Of a stretch of DNA of 64,000 bases, positions 46,653-55,100 are shown one piece after another. The notes below the pieces were generated by a model. The model was given only the letters and a program-made list of their open reading frames with translations, did not search any database and was not told the origin of the DNA. Position numbers and translations under genes: made by a program. The DNA is from Gemmatimonadota bacterium. GTDB lineage: Bacteria > Gemmatimonadota > Gemmatimonadetes > Gemmatimonadales > Gemmatimonadaceae. Each line of letters begins with the position of its first letter. The stretch's first letter is position 1. The DNA is taken from the NCBI GenBank assembly GCA_003134685.1, contig PLCA01000016.1, forward strand, positions 299,988 to 363,987, read 5' to 3'.

Positions 46653-48224
46653 TTAAGTCCTGGACTCGAGCAGGGGTGAGTCCGATACAAACATCGCGCG
46701 CTCCTGCGGCGTCGGAAGTCGGCACGACTGGCGCGTGCCGAAGATGCGGTACCGCCAACGGGAAACGCCTCGGTAGACGACGTCGCGCAGGAGCCGAGGT
46801 ACCAACCACAAGACCCCAAGCATACGGTACATGCCGCCCAGCGACACCAAGGTTTTCAAGATCGCGTCTGACCGTTCATAGATCTGCCCGTCCGTATCAA
46901 GCAGAAAGACGCTGTAGTAAGTGTCGGGAACCACCGCGGCTGGAACTGCTCGGGTGACCACCTGCCCAGACTCAGACTGCAGCGATGCGAACATCAGCCC
47001 GCGCGCGTGGTCTCGCTGAATCAGGAAGTCGACGTAGCCATTGCACAAGTTGCACACGCCGTCGAAGAAAACAACGCGCTTCCCGCCGGTGCCCGGAATC
47101 GGGTCCGATCGACCTGAAAGTGGCACCGCCAAGCCAGCAAGAATCAACGCGACCACCGCTGCAATCGGATGGAGCGTGAGCGTCAGGAACCAGTTGTAGT
47201 CGAGGGACCCGAAGTACTCGAACGCGATGCCCAAATGCGAAAAAGCGTTGGCAGCGGTGTTCACGGAGACCCGGTCTTCGAACAGATAGAGTGGCAGAAA
47301 TAGAACAAGGAGCGCGATCAATCCCTTGACCGACGCCAATCGGTCCGCCATGCGGAGGACTCCTGGCCGCAGGCGAGGCACTATCCGTTCCCATGGGGCC
47401 AATACGACGTAGAGGGGAAAGATTGTGATAAATCCGATATTGAGCATCAACAGGTTGACGAGATGAAACATGACGGCGATGAACAGATACGTTCGGAACA
47501 GCCCGCGTCGCACCAGCGAAAAAATAAAGCTGGTTTCGAACGCAACGGCTGTGAGATCCATTGTCTCCCAGACGAGGGGGTTGTGGACGCTCATTGCTAA
47601 GGGCGCCAGCAACTTCCTGCGGCCAAGTCGGTACCATCCGGTGACCAACCAACTGCGCGCGCCCTGCGTGGTCAGATCGAAGTCCGCCCATACGAACAAC
47701 TTGGGGAAGCCCGCGCTGAAGAATCCGAATCCAAGCAGCAGCGCCAACAACGTGAGAGGCCAAGCGTTCAGGCGAGGTGCGCCATTCCGAGCCTTGGCAT
47801 CAATCGAGTACGCCTCCCCCCAACCTGAGAAGGCCATTACAGCCGGCGTTACCACGGAGAGGATGGTGTGATCGATCAACCCGAACGAGTAGCGAAATGA
47901 GTTGCCAAAAATCCACGCCACGGAAAGCACGATGGACGATGCCTTCGTCTTGAAGCCCACGAGCAGGAAGATCAGGAGGACGCCGATGACGAGATCGAGT
48001 GTTCGCATGACGGCCGTGGATGGAAACGTCGCGAACAGGTTTGCTACGCTGAGCGAAGGCGGATAAAAGAAGCCCGGCGGGTTCCTGCTGACCCATGAAA
48101 ACGTGGGAATGCCTGTGACCAGAAAGAAAGCGGCGAAGAAGATTCGGCTTAGGGCTAGTCCTTCGGCCGTAACAGGCAGAAAACCGTGGATCCAACGATC
48201 CAGTCGAAGTCCCAGTTGCATCAT
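46653..48224 (-). CDS. HTTM-like membrane domain fused to DCC1-like thiol-disulfide oxidoreductase domain (DUF393)
   Basis: N-terminal multi-TM HTTM-like region; C-terminal VFFDGVCNLCNGYVDFLIQRDHARGLMFASLQSESGQ. Confidence 0.8.
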   Translation of the reverse strand: MMQLGLRLDRWIHGFLPVTAEGLALSRIFFAAFFLVTGIPTFSWVSRNPPGFFYPPSLSVANLFATFPSTAVMRTLDLVIGVLLIFLLVGFKTKASSIVLSVAWIFGNSFRYSFGLIDHTILSVVTPAVMAFSGWGEAYSIDAKARNGAPRLNAWPLTLLALLLGFGFFSAGFPKLFVWADFDLTTQGARSWLVTGWYRLGRRKLLAPLAMSVHNPLVWETMDLTAVAFETSFIFSLVRRGLFRTYLFIAVMFHLVNLLMLNIGFITIFPLYVVLAPWERIVPRLRPGVLRMADRLASVKGLIALLVLFLPLYLFEDRVSVNTAANAFSHLGIAFEYFGSLDYNWFLTLTLHPIAAVVALILAGLAVPLSGRSDPIPGTGGKRVVFFDGVCNLCNGYVDFLIQRDHARGLMFASLQSESGQVVTRAVPAAVVPDTYYSVFLLDTDGQIYERSDAILKTLVSLGGMYRMLGVLWLVPRLLRDVVYRGVSRWRYRIFGTRQSCRLPTPQERAMFVSDSPLLESRT

Positions 48225-49009
48225 CTCCTCGCCCCGACGAGTTCGACCGTGGTGTCAGCCTGCAACTGCTTCTGCTGGCGAACCGGGACTTCGCTGTAGT
48301 ACGTGGTGACTGAATAGGTCAGAATGTGAATGCGAACCGCATCGACGCCGAGGGTTTGGCGCAGCCTGCCTCGGAGCCACGCACGCGTCGCCTCGATCTG
48401 CGACTGAGTCCTCGGACGCCCAAGCGGCACTCTGCGTCCAGTAAACGGGAGAGGGAGATGCCGCACCATGCGATCTCTGTTAATGCCAAATCCTGCTTCC
48501 ACTACGTACGGGTGATAGTCGCTTGGAACCGCGTCCAGGACCGTCGCAACCGAAAACGGGTACTTGCTGCCGCCCGAATCCTCGGCGAGGCACTCTGTCT
48601 CGAGCCCCGTGTAGCTCCCTACGGTTCTCAGGATGCTTGCCCCACTGGGAAGCAAAATCGCAGGATATGGTTCGCTGTCTGTACGAAGCTTCAGCTGAAA
48701 AAGAAGACACGGCACCAGCACGATAAACAGGAGTCGGATGCGCCAGCGTGGGTTGTTTGTTGTCTTCTTCATCACAGGCATGCGGAGGGTGGGGATGGGA
48801 AATTCAAATCGCTGTCGGGTGACTATGGCGCCGTCGCGAGGAACGCGCCAGGCGTGGCGGACCGCGCTCGATAGCGTAACGCGAACCGGTGCAACCTCCC
48901 ATAAGGATCGAAGATTACATCGCTTCGTTGCGAGAGCGATTCCCGTTTCTCGATCCAGTGTTTCTCGATCGCGGCAGAGCTTGCGCCAAGATGTTTGCCA
49001 TCGCCGCAA
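48221..49009 (-). CDS. Hypothetical protein translationally coupled to the HTTM-DCC gene
   Basis: 4-bp overlap with 46653-48224; LLFIVLVPCLLFQLKLRTDSEPYPAILLPSGAS (single TM). Start uncertain; an ATG further downstream may be used. Confidence 0.6.
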   Translation of the reverse strand: MRRWQTSWRKLCRDRETLDRETGIALATKRCNLRSLWEVAPVRVTLSSAVRHAWRVPRDGAIVTRQRFEFPIPTLRMPVMKKTTNNPRWRIRLLFIVLVPCLLFQLKLRTDSEPYPAILLPSGASILRTVGSYTGLETECLAEDSGGSKYPFSVATVLDAVPSDYHPYVVEAGFGINRDRMVRHLPLPFTGRRVPLGRPRTQSQIEATRAWLRGRLRQTLGVDAVRIHILTYSVTTYYSEVPVRQQKQLQADTTVELVGARR

Positions 49010-49133
49010 CCGTTCTCGGGTGCCTTAAACTGCGACACCTTGGGAGCAGGCGTTGAATCTGTGGCGCGAATGCCACAAGTTTATTGCGGTCTCGCGACAT
49101 CTAGTTGGGCCCCCCCCAACCCAGGGTTAGCTC

Positions 49134-52100
49134 GTGAAAACACGTCGTCGTCGTTTCGCCGGGCTACTAGTCTTTGGCTGGCTTATCCTTTCTTGCACAG
49201 TCAGCGACAGAGCTATTGGGCCGCCTCCGCTGGCCGACATGCCCGTCTCAGCCGCGTACGATATGACGACGGGCTACACGGAATCCTTTACTGGCGCGCC
49301 AGCCGCGCTCTCCGTGCCCTGGACCCAGCAACGCACGTCTGGCACAGTCAATAAAAACGGTGCTGGAGTCGGCATTGGGTCCGTTGACGCCCTGGATTTG
49401 TTTGCGTATTGGAGCGCCAACACGTTCAGCAACGATCAATATTCGCAGGTAAGAATTGCCGGCGGCTTATCCAATAACACCCAGTTCGTAGAGCTCATCG
49501 TTCGCGCCAGCGGGAACACCGATCGCACGTACAATGGCTATGCGTTCTACAGTGACGGTCTGGCGGATCCGTGGCATACTGCGCTCGACAGGATCACAAA
49601 CGGGACGTGGACCGCCCTCAAGACGTTTTCGACGACCTTCGCGCCCGGCGATGTCATGAAGATCAGCGCCATCGGAACGACCATAACCTGCTACAAGAAC
49701 GGCGTCGCAATCGGCAGCGTTACTGATGCCGCCTTGGCGAGTGGCGCACCTGGTGTCGGTGTCTACGGCAACAGAGTCACACTTGATGACTGGCAGGGAG
49801 GCCCGGTGTTGGTGGCGGCGGCACCGGTGGCAACCGTGGCGGTGAGCCCCGCTTCGGCGAGCGTCGTCGCGGGCACGACGAAACAACTCACCGCGACAAT
49901 GAAGGACGCGAGCAACAACGTTCTGATCGGTCGCGCCGTGACTTGGGGATCGAGCAATACCGGTGCGGCGACGGTTGACGCGAATGGCCTCGTGACGGCG
50001 GTCGCAGCAGACACCGCAACGATCACGGCGACGAGCGAAGGAAAGTCGGGGATGTCAACGATTACGGTCACGCCGCCGCCGGCGCCAGTTGCAACTGTTA
50101 CAGTGAGTCCACCGTCGGCAAGCGTCGCAGGCGGTGGTACGCAGCAGCTTACAGCGACAACGAAAGATGCCGGCGGCAATACCGTGACTGGACGCGCGGT
50201 CACCTGGAGCTCCGGCGCTCCCGCGGTTGCGACTGTGAATGCGAGTACCGGCCTCGTTTCAACCGTGAGCCCGGGCACCGCGACGATTACAGCAACGAGC
50301 GAAGGTCAAACCGGTACATCTGCGATCACGGTCACGCCGGCACCTGTGCCTGTGGCCACCGTGACTGTGAGCCCACCTTCGGCGAGTGTCGTGGCCGGCG
50401 GGGCAACTCAACAACTCACGGCGACGGTGAAAGACGCAAGCAGCAACGTGCTCACCGGTCGCTCGATCACCTGGAGCTCGAGCGGCATCACGGTGGCGAC
50501 AGTGAACGCGAGCGGGGTGGTGACCGGAGTATCTCAAGGCGGCCCCGTCACGATCAGCGCGACGAGTGAGGGTAAGATTGGGACAGCCGCGATCACGGTA
50601 ACTCCCGCGCCGGTCGCGTCCATCACGATCAGTCCATCGCCGTCGACGGTCAATATCGGTGGCATGCAGTCGCTCAACGCGACACTCAGGGATGCCAATA
50701 GCAACGTGTTAACCGGTCGCATCGTGGCGTGGAGTTCAGATGCTCCCTCGGTCGCGAGCATCAACGCGACTACCGGTGTTGTCACGGGCTTGTCTGTTGG
50801 ATCCGCGACGATCACGGCTACCAGTGAAGGTCAATCCGGAAGATCGACCGTCACGGTGGCATCCGTGATCGGGCCGCCGGGCCCCTTGCATGTGAGCACA
50901 GACAACCGTCGCTACTTTGCTGATCCGTCTGGGCGCGTTGTGTATCTGACGGGTTCGGAGTATTGGAAGACGATCCAGGACAACGGCCCATCGAACCCGC
51001 CACCGGTGTTCGACTATTCAGGGTTTCTCAACTTTCTTCAGCAGCACAATCACAACTTCACGCGGCTCTACATGTGGGAGCAGTCGCGCTGGAGTGCCGA
51101 GACGAGTCTGAGCCACTGGTTCTCGCCGACACTGTACGTCCGGACCGGACCCGGGATAGGAGCAGACGGGGGAGCCCAGTTCGATCTGACGCAGATCAAT
51201 CCTGCGTATCTGGCCCGCGTCAGGCAGCGGGCGATCGATGCAGGTGCTCGCGGGATCTATGTCTCGATCATGCTCTTTGATGGCTGGAGCGTTGGGGTCA
51301 AGGGCAGCTCGACTGCCGGCAATCCATGGCTGGGCCATCCATTCAATTCAGCGAATAACATCAATGGTATCAATGGCGACCCGAATGGGGACGCCTCTGG
51401 CGCGGAAACCCAGACGCTCTCCATCCCGGCGGTCACGGCGCTCCAGGATACATATGTCAAGGCGGTCATCGACGCGGTCAATGATCTGGACAACGTGATA
51501 TATGAGATAAGCAACGAGAGCGAGCAATCGAGTGATGCCTGGCAGTACCACATGATCGACTTGGTCCGCTCTTATGAGGCGAGCAAACCGAAGCAACACG
51601 CGGTCGGGATGACGGTGCCTTACCCGACGGTGCCCCAAGGCACTAACAGCGACGTCTTGAACAGCACGGCCGACTGGATGTCGATGAACGGTAACCCGGA
51701 CAATCCTGTGGTGGCTACCGGCAACAAGGTGAGCCTATGGGACACCGATCATCTCTGCGGGATCTGTGGGAGTGTAGGCTGGGTTTGGAAGAGCCTGACG
51801 AGGGGCCATAACCCGCTCTTCATGGATGGCTATGACGGTAGTCCAGGGGTAGGAGATCCGCTGTACGATCCAAGCGCTCCCGTCTGGGAGGCAATACGGA
51901 AGAACATGGGTTACGCGAGGTCCTACGCAATTCGTATGGACCTGGCCCGTGCAGTTCCCCATGGGGAGCTCGCGCAGAGCGGGTATTGTCTCGCCATACC
52001 AGGAGTACAGTATCTGGCCTACTCACCCGGTGGAACGAGCATCAGCGTGAACCTCAGCGCGGTTCCGTCAAACGTCAACCTGACGGTGGAATGGTTCAAC

Positions 52101-52202
52101 ACGAGCACGGGCGTTGCGACAGTCGTCGGAACGGTGGCGGGAGGCGGGAGTCGCAACCTCCGACCGCCCGCTTCCGGAGGCACCGTCGTATTCGTGCACT
52201 GA
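49134..52202 (+). CDS. Secreted lipoprotein with four Big_2-like Ig repeats and C-terminal TIM-barrel glycoside-hydrolase-like domain
   Basis: Lipobox LILSCTVS; four repeats 'VATVTVSPPSASVVAGGTQQLTATVKDASSNVLTGR..TWSS...ITATSEGQSGTSTITV'; C-terminus YFADPSGRVVYLTGSEYW...NVIYEISNESE. Confidence 0.8.
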   Translation: MKTRRRRFAGLLVFGWLILSCTVSDRAIGPPPLADMPVSAAYDMTTGYTESFTGAPAALSVPWTQQRTSGTVNKNGAGVGIGSVDALDLFAYWSANTFSNDQYSQVRIAGGLSNNTQFVELIVRASGNTDRTYNGYAFYSDGLADPWHTALDRITNGTWTALKTFSTTFAPGDVMKISAIGTTITCYKNGVAIGSVTDAALASGAPGVGVYGNRVTLDDWQGGPVLVAAAPVATVAVSPASASVVAGTTKQLTATMKDASNNVLIGRAVTWGSSNTGAATVDANGLVTAVAADTATITATSEGKSGMSTITVTPPPAPVATVTVSPPSASVAGGGTQQLTATTKDAGGNTVTGRAVTWSSGAPAVATVNASTGLVSTVSPGTATITATSEGQTGTSAITVTPAPVPVATVTVSPPSASVVAGGATQQLTATVKDASSNVLTGRSITWSSSGITVATVNASGVVTGVSQGGPVTISATSEGKIGTAAITVTPAPVASITISPSPSTVNIGGMQSLNATLRDANSNVLTGRIVAWSSDAPSVASINATTGVVTGLSVGSATITATSEGQSGRSTVTVASVIGPPGPLHVSTDNRRYFADPSGRVVYLTGSEYWKTIQDNGPSNPPPVFDYSGFLNFLQQHNHNFTRLYMWEQSRWSAETSLSHWFSPTLYVRTGPGIGADGGAQFDLTQINPAYLARVRQRAIDAGARGIYVSIMLFDGWSVGVKGSSTAGNPWLGHPFNSANNINGINGDPNGDASGAETQTLSIPAVTALQDTYVKAVIDAVNDLDNVIYEISNESEQSSDAWQYHMIDLVRSYEASKPKQHAVGMTVPYPTVPQGTNSDVLNSTADWMSMNGNPDNPVVATGNKVSLWDTDHLCGICGSVGWVWKSLTRGHNPLFMDGYDGSPGVGDPLYDPSAPVWEAIRKNMGYARSYAIRMDLARAVPHGELAQSGYCLAIPGVQYLAYSPGGTSISVNLSAVPSNVNLTVEWFNTSTGVATVVGTVAGGGSRNLRPPASGGTVVFVH
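49825..50860 (+). repeat. Four tandem Ig-like (Big_2) coding repeats, ~245-260 bp each
   Basis: Recurring SPxSASVxxG..QQLTATxKDAxxNxxTGRxxTWSS...GxxTITATSEG(Q/K)xGxxxITVT. Confidence 0.85.
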
Positions 52203-52207
52203 TTTGA

Positions 52208-52332
52208 GCGCCGGCTACCGCTGACGGAGAGCGCATCCGCGCGGACTCACCGCGGCGGCCACAGAAGGAGGACGTAACGTTCGACTCGGCAAACCCGCTG
52301 TTTCGATTCGGCTACGGGTTGGCCTACAAATA
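52208..52332 (+). pseudogene. C-terminal remnant of a GH3 family glycosidase
   Basis: Frame reads ...SPRRPQKEDVTFDSANPLFRFGYGLAYK*, the characteristic GH3 'PLFxFGYGLSY' ending; no start or upstream GH3 sequence. Confidence 0.6.
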
Positions 52333-52344
52333 ATCGAGCCCCAA

Positions 52345-53274
52345 ATGCGTACCCTGACTGTCGGAGCCGCGGCTCTCATCGTGGCGTTGACCTCCGCGCC
52401 AGTACTGATCGCCCAGGTGTCGCCGCTGCCATCACCGGCCGCACGACACTCGCAGATTCTGATGCTCGGTACCGGCACCCCGATCATTGATGCCACGCAT
52501 TCCGGCACCAGCATTGGGATTCTCGTCGCGGGGTCGCTATACATCTTCGATGCTGGGCCGGGTGTGGAGCGTCGAATGCTCGAAGCGGTGGCAAGAGGTA
52601 CGAAAATCGACACCATTCCCGCCGTGTTCATCACCCACCTTCACTCTGACCACACGCTCGGTCTCCCCGCGCTCGTGTATTACCACGGTCCCAATGCGAC
52701 GTTTCGTCGCGGCGGCCCACTGACTGTCTATGGACCGCCAGGTATCGCCGCGATGATGGGGCACATCAGCGCCGCGTGGACCGAAGATCGCGCGATACGA
52801 ACCCAGACAGGCGGGGCCGCTCCGTCATGGCAGGTCCGCGGCGCCGACGTCGCGGCCGGTGTCATCTATCGTGACTCCAACATTGTGGTGAAGGCGTTCG
52901 AGGTGCCACATGGCACCTGGCCGCATGCGTTCGGTTACAGGGTGGAAACTCCGGACCGCGTGATCGTGATCTCGGGCGACACTCGACCAAGCGACGCAAT
53001 AGCGCGCGAGTGCGCGGGATGCGACGTGCTGCTGCACGAGGTGTACGCCGCCGAAGGTTTTTCCAAGCTGCCGGCGCGTGTGCAGCCGTATCACTCCTCC
53101 GCGCACACTTCGACCTATGAGCTTGCGGAGATTGCAACCAAGGCGCAGCCCAAGCTTCTGGTGCTATATCACCAGCTCTACTTCGGCGACGCCAGCGATG
53201 ATGATCTCCTTCGCGAAATACGCAGCCGATACCATGGGCGAGTAGTCTCCGCCCACGATCTCGATGTGTATTAG
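52345..53274 (+). CDS. Secreted MBL-fold metallo-hydrolase (RNase Z-like)
   Basis: Signal peptide; LGTGTPIIDATHSGTS, FITHLHSDHTLGLPALVYY, VISGDTRPSDAIA, HSSAHTS. Confidence 0.88.
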   Translation: MRTLTVGAAALIVALTSAPVLIAQVSPLPSPAARHSQILMLGTGTPIIDATHSGTSIGILVAGSLYIFDAGPGVERRMLEAVARGTKIDTIPAVFITHLHSDHTLGLPALVYYHGPNATFRRGGPLTVYGPPGIAAMMGHISAAWTEDRAIRTQTGGAAPSWQVRGADVAAGVIYRDSNIVVKAFEVPHGTWPHAFGYRVETPDRVIVISGDTRPSDAIARECAGCDVLLHEVYAAEGFSKLPARVQPYHSSAHTSTYELAEIATKAQPKLLVLYHQLYFGDASDDDLLREIRSRYHGRVVSAHDLDVY

Positions 53275-53282
53275 GTCGTCGC

Positions 53283-53933
53283 TCAGTACGCGACGCCGAA
53301 CCGCTTGCCTACGTGCTGCGGATGCTCCAGCTCGTCGAGCACCGCGACGGCGTAGTCCTCGAACGTGATGAAACTTCGTCCGGAGTCATCCTTCAGTAGG
53401 TGATCCTGAGTGGTGCGGTACTTTCCCGTCCGCTTGCCGGGCGCGATCTCCGCGGCGGGACTCAGATAGGTCCAGTCCAGCCCCCTGGCCTCGTTGCGCC
53501 AGATGCTGAGAGCTTCGCGTCCCTCGCGCGCCTCCTCACGATACGCCTCGGGAAAGTCCGGCATATCCGCGAGTGCTTTGCCCGGCGCGACCTCGAGACT
53601 GCTCGCTCCGCCGACATAGAGCACGCGCTTCACTTTCGCCGCGCGCAGGCCCTTGATTAGTGCGCGGGAGTTCGCGGCGAGTGATGGAGCGGGGAGACCG
53701 CGCGCGTTGGGACGCGGCGAGATGGCACTCACCACTGCGTCGGCGCCTCGCGCGACTCTGGCAACGTCATCAGCGTTCGTGGCGTCACCCTTCACCAGAC
53801 CTGCGCGCTTGTCCGGCGACTGGACGGCGGATGGATCGCGAACGACGCCGACGACTTCGTGGCCGCGGCGGAGCGCCTCGGCGACAACACGCTGGCCAAC
53901 GTTTCCGGTGGCCCCAAAGACGACGATCTTCAT
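53283..53933 (-). CDS. NAD(P)H-binding SDR-like protein
   Basis: MKIVVFGATGNVGQRVVAEALRRGHEVVGVVRDPS. Confidence 0.88.
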   Translation of the reverse strand: MKIVVFGATGNVGQRVVAEALRRGHEVVGVVRDPSAVQSPDKRAGLVKGDATNADDVARVARGADAVVSAISPRPNARGLPAPSLAANSRALIKGLRAAKVKRVLYVGGASSLEVAPGKALADMPDFPEAYREEAREGREALSIWRNEARGLDWTYLSPAAEIAPGKRTGKYRTTQDHLLKDDSGRSFITFEDYAVAVLDELEHPQHVGKRFGVAY

Positions 53934-54002
53934 GATCCGATTCGGAGAGTAGAGTGTGTGATCGCTTCTGGCAACTCTGCACCTCGCGCGCCATCATCTC
54001 GT

Positions 54003-55082
54003 ATGCGTGAAGACTCTGCAATTCGAGTCGGACTGATCGGCTTCGGTTTCGTATCGAAGACCTTTCACGTGCCGCTTCTCAAGGCGACAGACGGCTACAA
54101 GATCACCGCCGTGTCATCCAGCCATCCGGCGGATGTAAAGGCCGTCCTGGGTGATGCCGAGGTCATGGCCGATCCGAAGGCGCTCGCGACCCATCCCGAT
54201 ATCGACCTCGTCGTAATCGCGAGCCCAAATGAAACGCACGCGCCGCTCGCCGAGCTGGCGATGCGTGCCGGCCACAATGTCGTGGTGGACAAGCCATTTA
54301 CTATTACCGCGCAAGAGGCCAGACATCTCGCGGGCGTCGCGGCGGAGAAGGGCGTTCTCCTCTCGGTGTTCCAGAACAGACGCTGGGACAGCGATTTTCT
54401 CACCGTCCAGGAGGCGATACGCCAGGATCTCCTGGGAAGGATCGTTCTGTTCGAATCCCGCATCGATCGTTATCGCCCGGATGTCCGTGAGCGATGGCGC
54501 GAGATTCCCGGTCCGGGCGCGGGACTCCTCTACGACCTTGGGCCCCACATCATCGATCAGGCGCTCTTGCTGTTCGGAATCCCGGACAGCGTGCAAGCGA
54601 CGCTCGCGAAGCAACGCCGAGGCGCGAGAACCGATGACTTCTTCCAGCTCGTGCTTCGCTACGGCGAAATGGTCGCGACGCTCGGGGCCGGCTTGCTCGT
54701 GTCCGGCGGTAGCCCGCGATTCTCCGTGCATGGCGAGCGGGCGAGCGTGGTGAAACAGAAGCCCGACGTGCAGGAGGATCAGCTCCGCGCTGGCACGTTG
54801 CCGGGCGCCACGGATTGGGGGCTCGATCCCGATGACGCGGTGCTGTACAATGGGGCCACTGGCGATTCGCGCGCGCTCAAGGCGGCACGTGGTGATCAGC
54901 GCGGATACTATGTCGCGTTGCGCGAAGCGTTGCTCGGCCGCGCGCCGAACCCTGTACCGCCCGCGCAAGGCTCGTCGGTAATGGCGATCATCGAAGCTGC
55001 GTTCCGCTCCGAAAAGGATGGACGCCAAGTCGTTCCTGAGTTGACGGCAAAGGAGCGGGCGGCGTGGTCAACTACGTCCTAA
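54003..55082 (+). CDS. Gfo/Idh/MocA family oxidoreductase
   Basis: IRVGLIGFGFVSKTFHVPLLKATDGYKITAVSSS, VVVDKPFTITAQEA, GLLYDLGPHIIDQALLLFG. Confidence 0.9.
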   Translation: MREDSAIRVGLIGFGFVSKTFHVPLLKATDGYKITAVSSSHPADVKAVLGDAEVMADPKALATHPDIDLVVIASPNETHAPLAELAMRAGHNVVVDKPFTITAQEARHLAGVAAEKGVLLSVFQNRRWDSDFLTVQEAIRQDLLGRIVLFESRIDRYRPDVRERWREIPGPGAGLLYDLGPHIIDQALLLFGIPDSVQATLAKQRRGARTDDFFQLVLRYGEMVATLGAGLLVSGGSPRFSVHGERASVVKQKPDVQEDQLRAGTLPGATDWGLDPDDAVLYNGATGDSRALKAARGDQRGYYVALREALLGRAPNPVPPAQGSSVMAIIEAAFRSEKDGRQVVPELTAKERAAWSTTS

Positions 55083-55100
55083 CGAATCGATCGGGCAGGA

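Noticed and set aside
48898-49060. Short plus-strand ORF (IRIEDYIASLRERFPFLDPVFLDRGRACAKMFAIAATVLGCLKLRHLGSRR)
   Set aside because: Looks protein-like but I recognise no family, and it overlaps the 5' part of a minus-strand ORF; insufficient support.
49825-50860. CRISPR-like repeat array
   Set aside because: Period ~250 bp, in-frame, degenerate, and translates to Big_2 Ig repeats.
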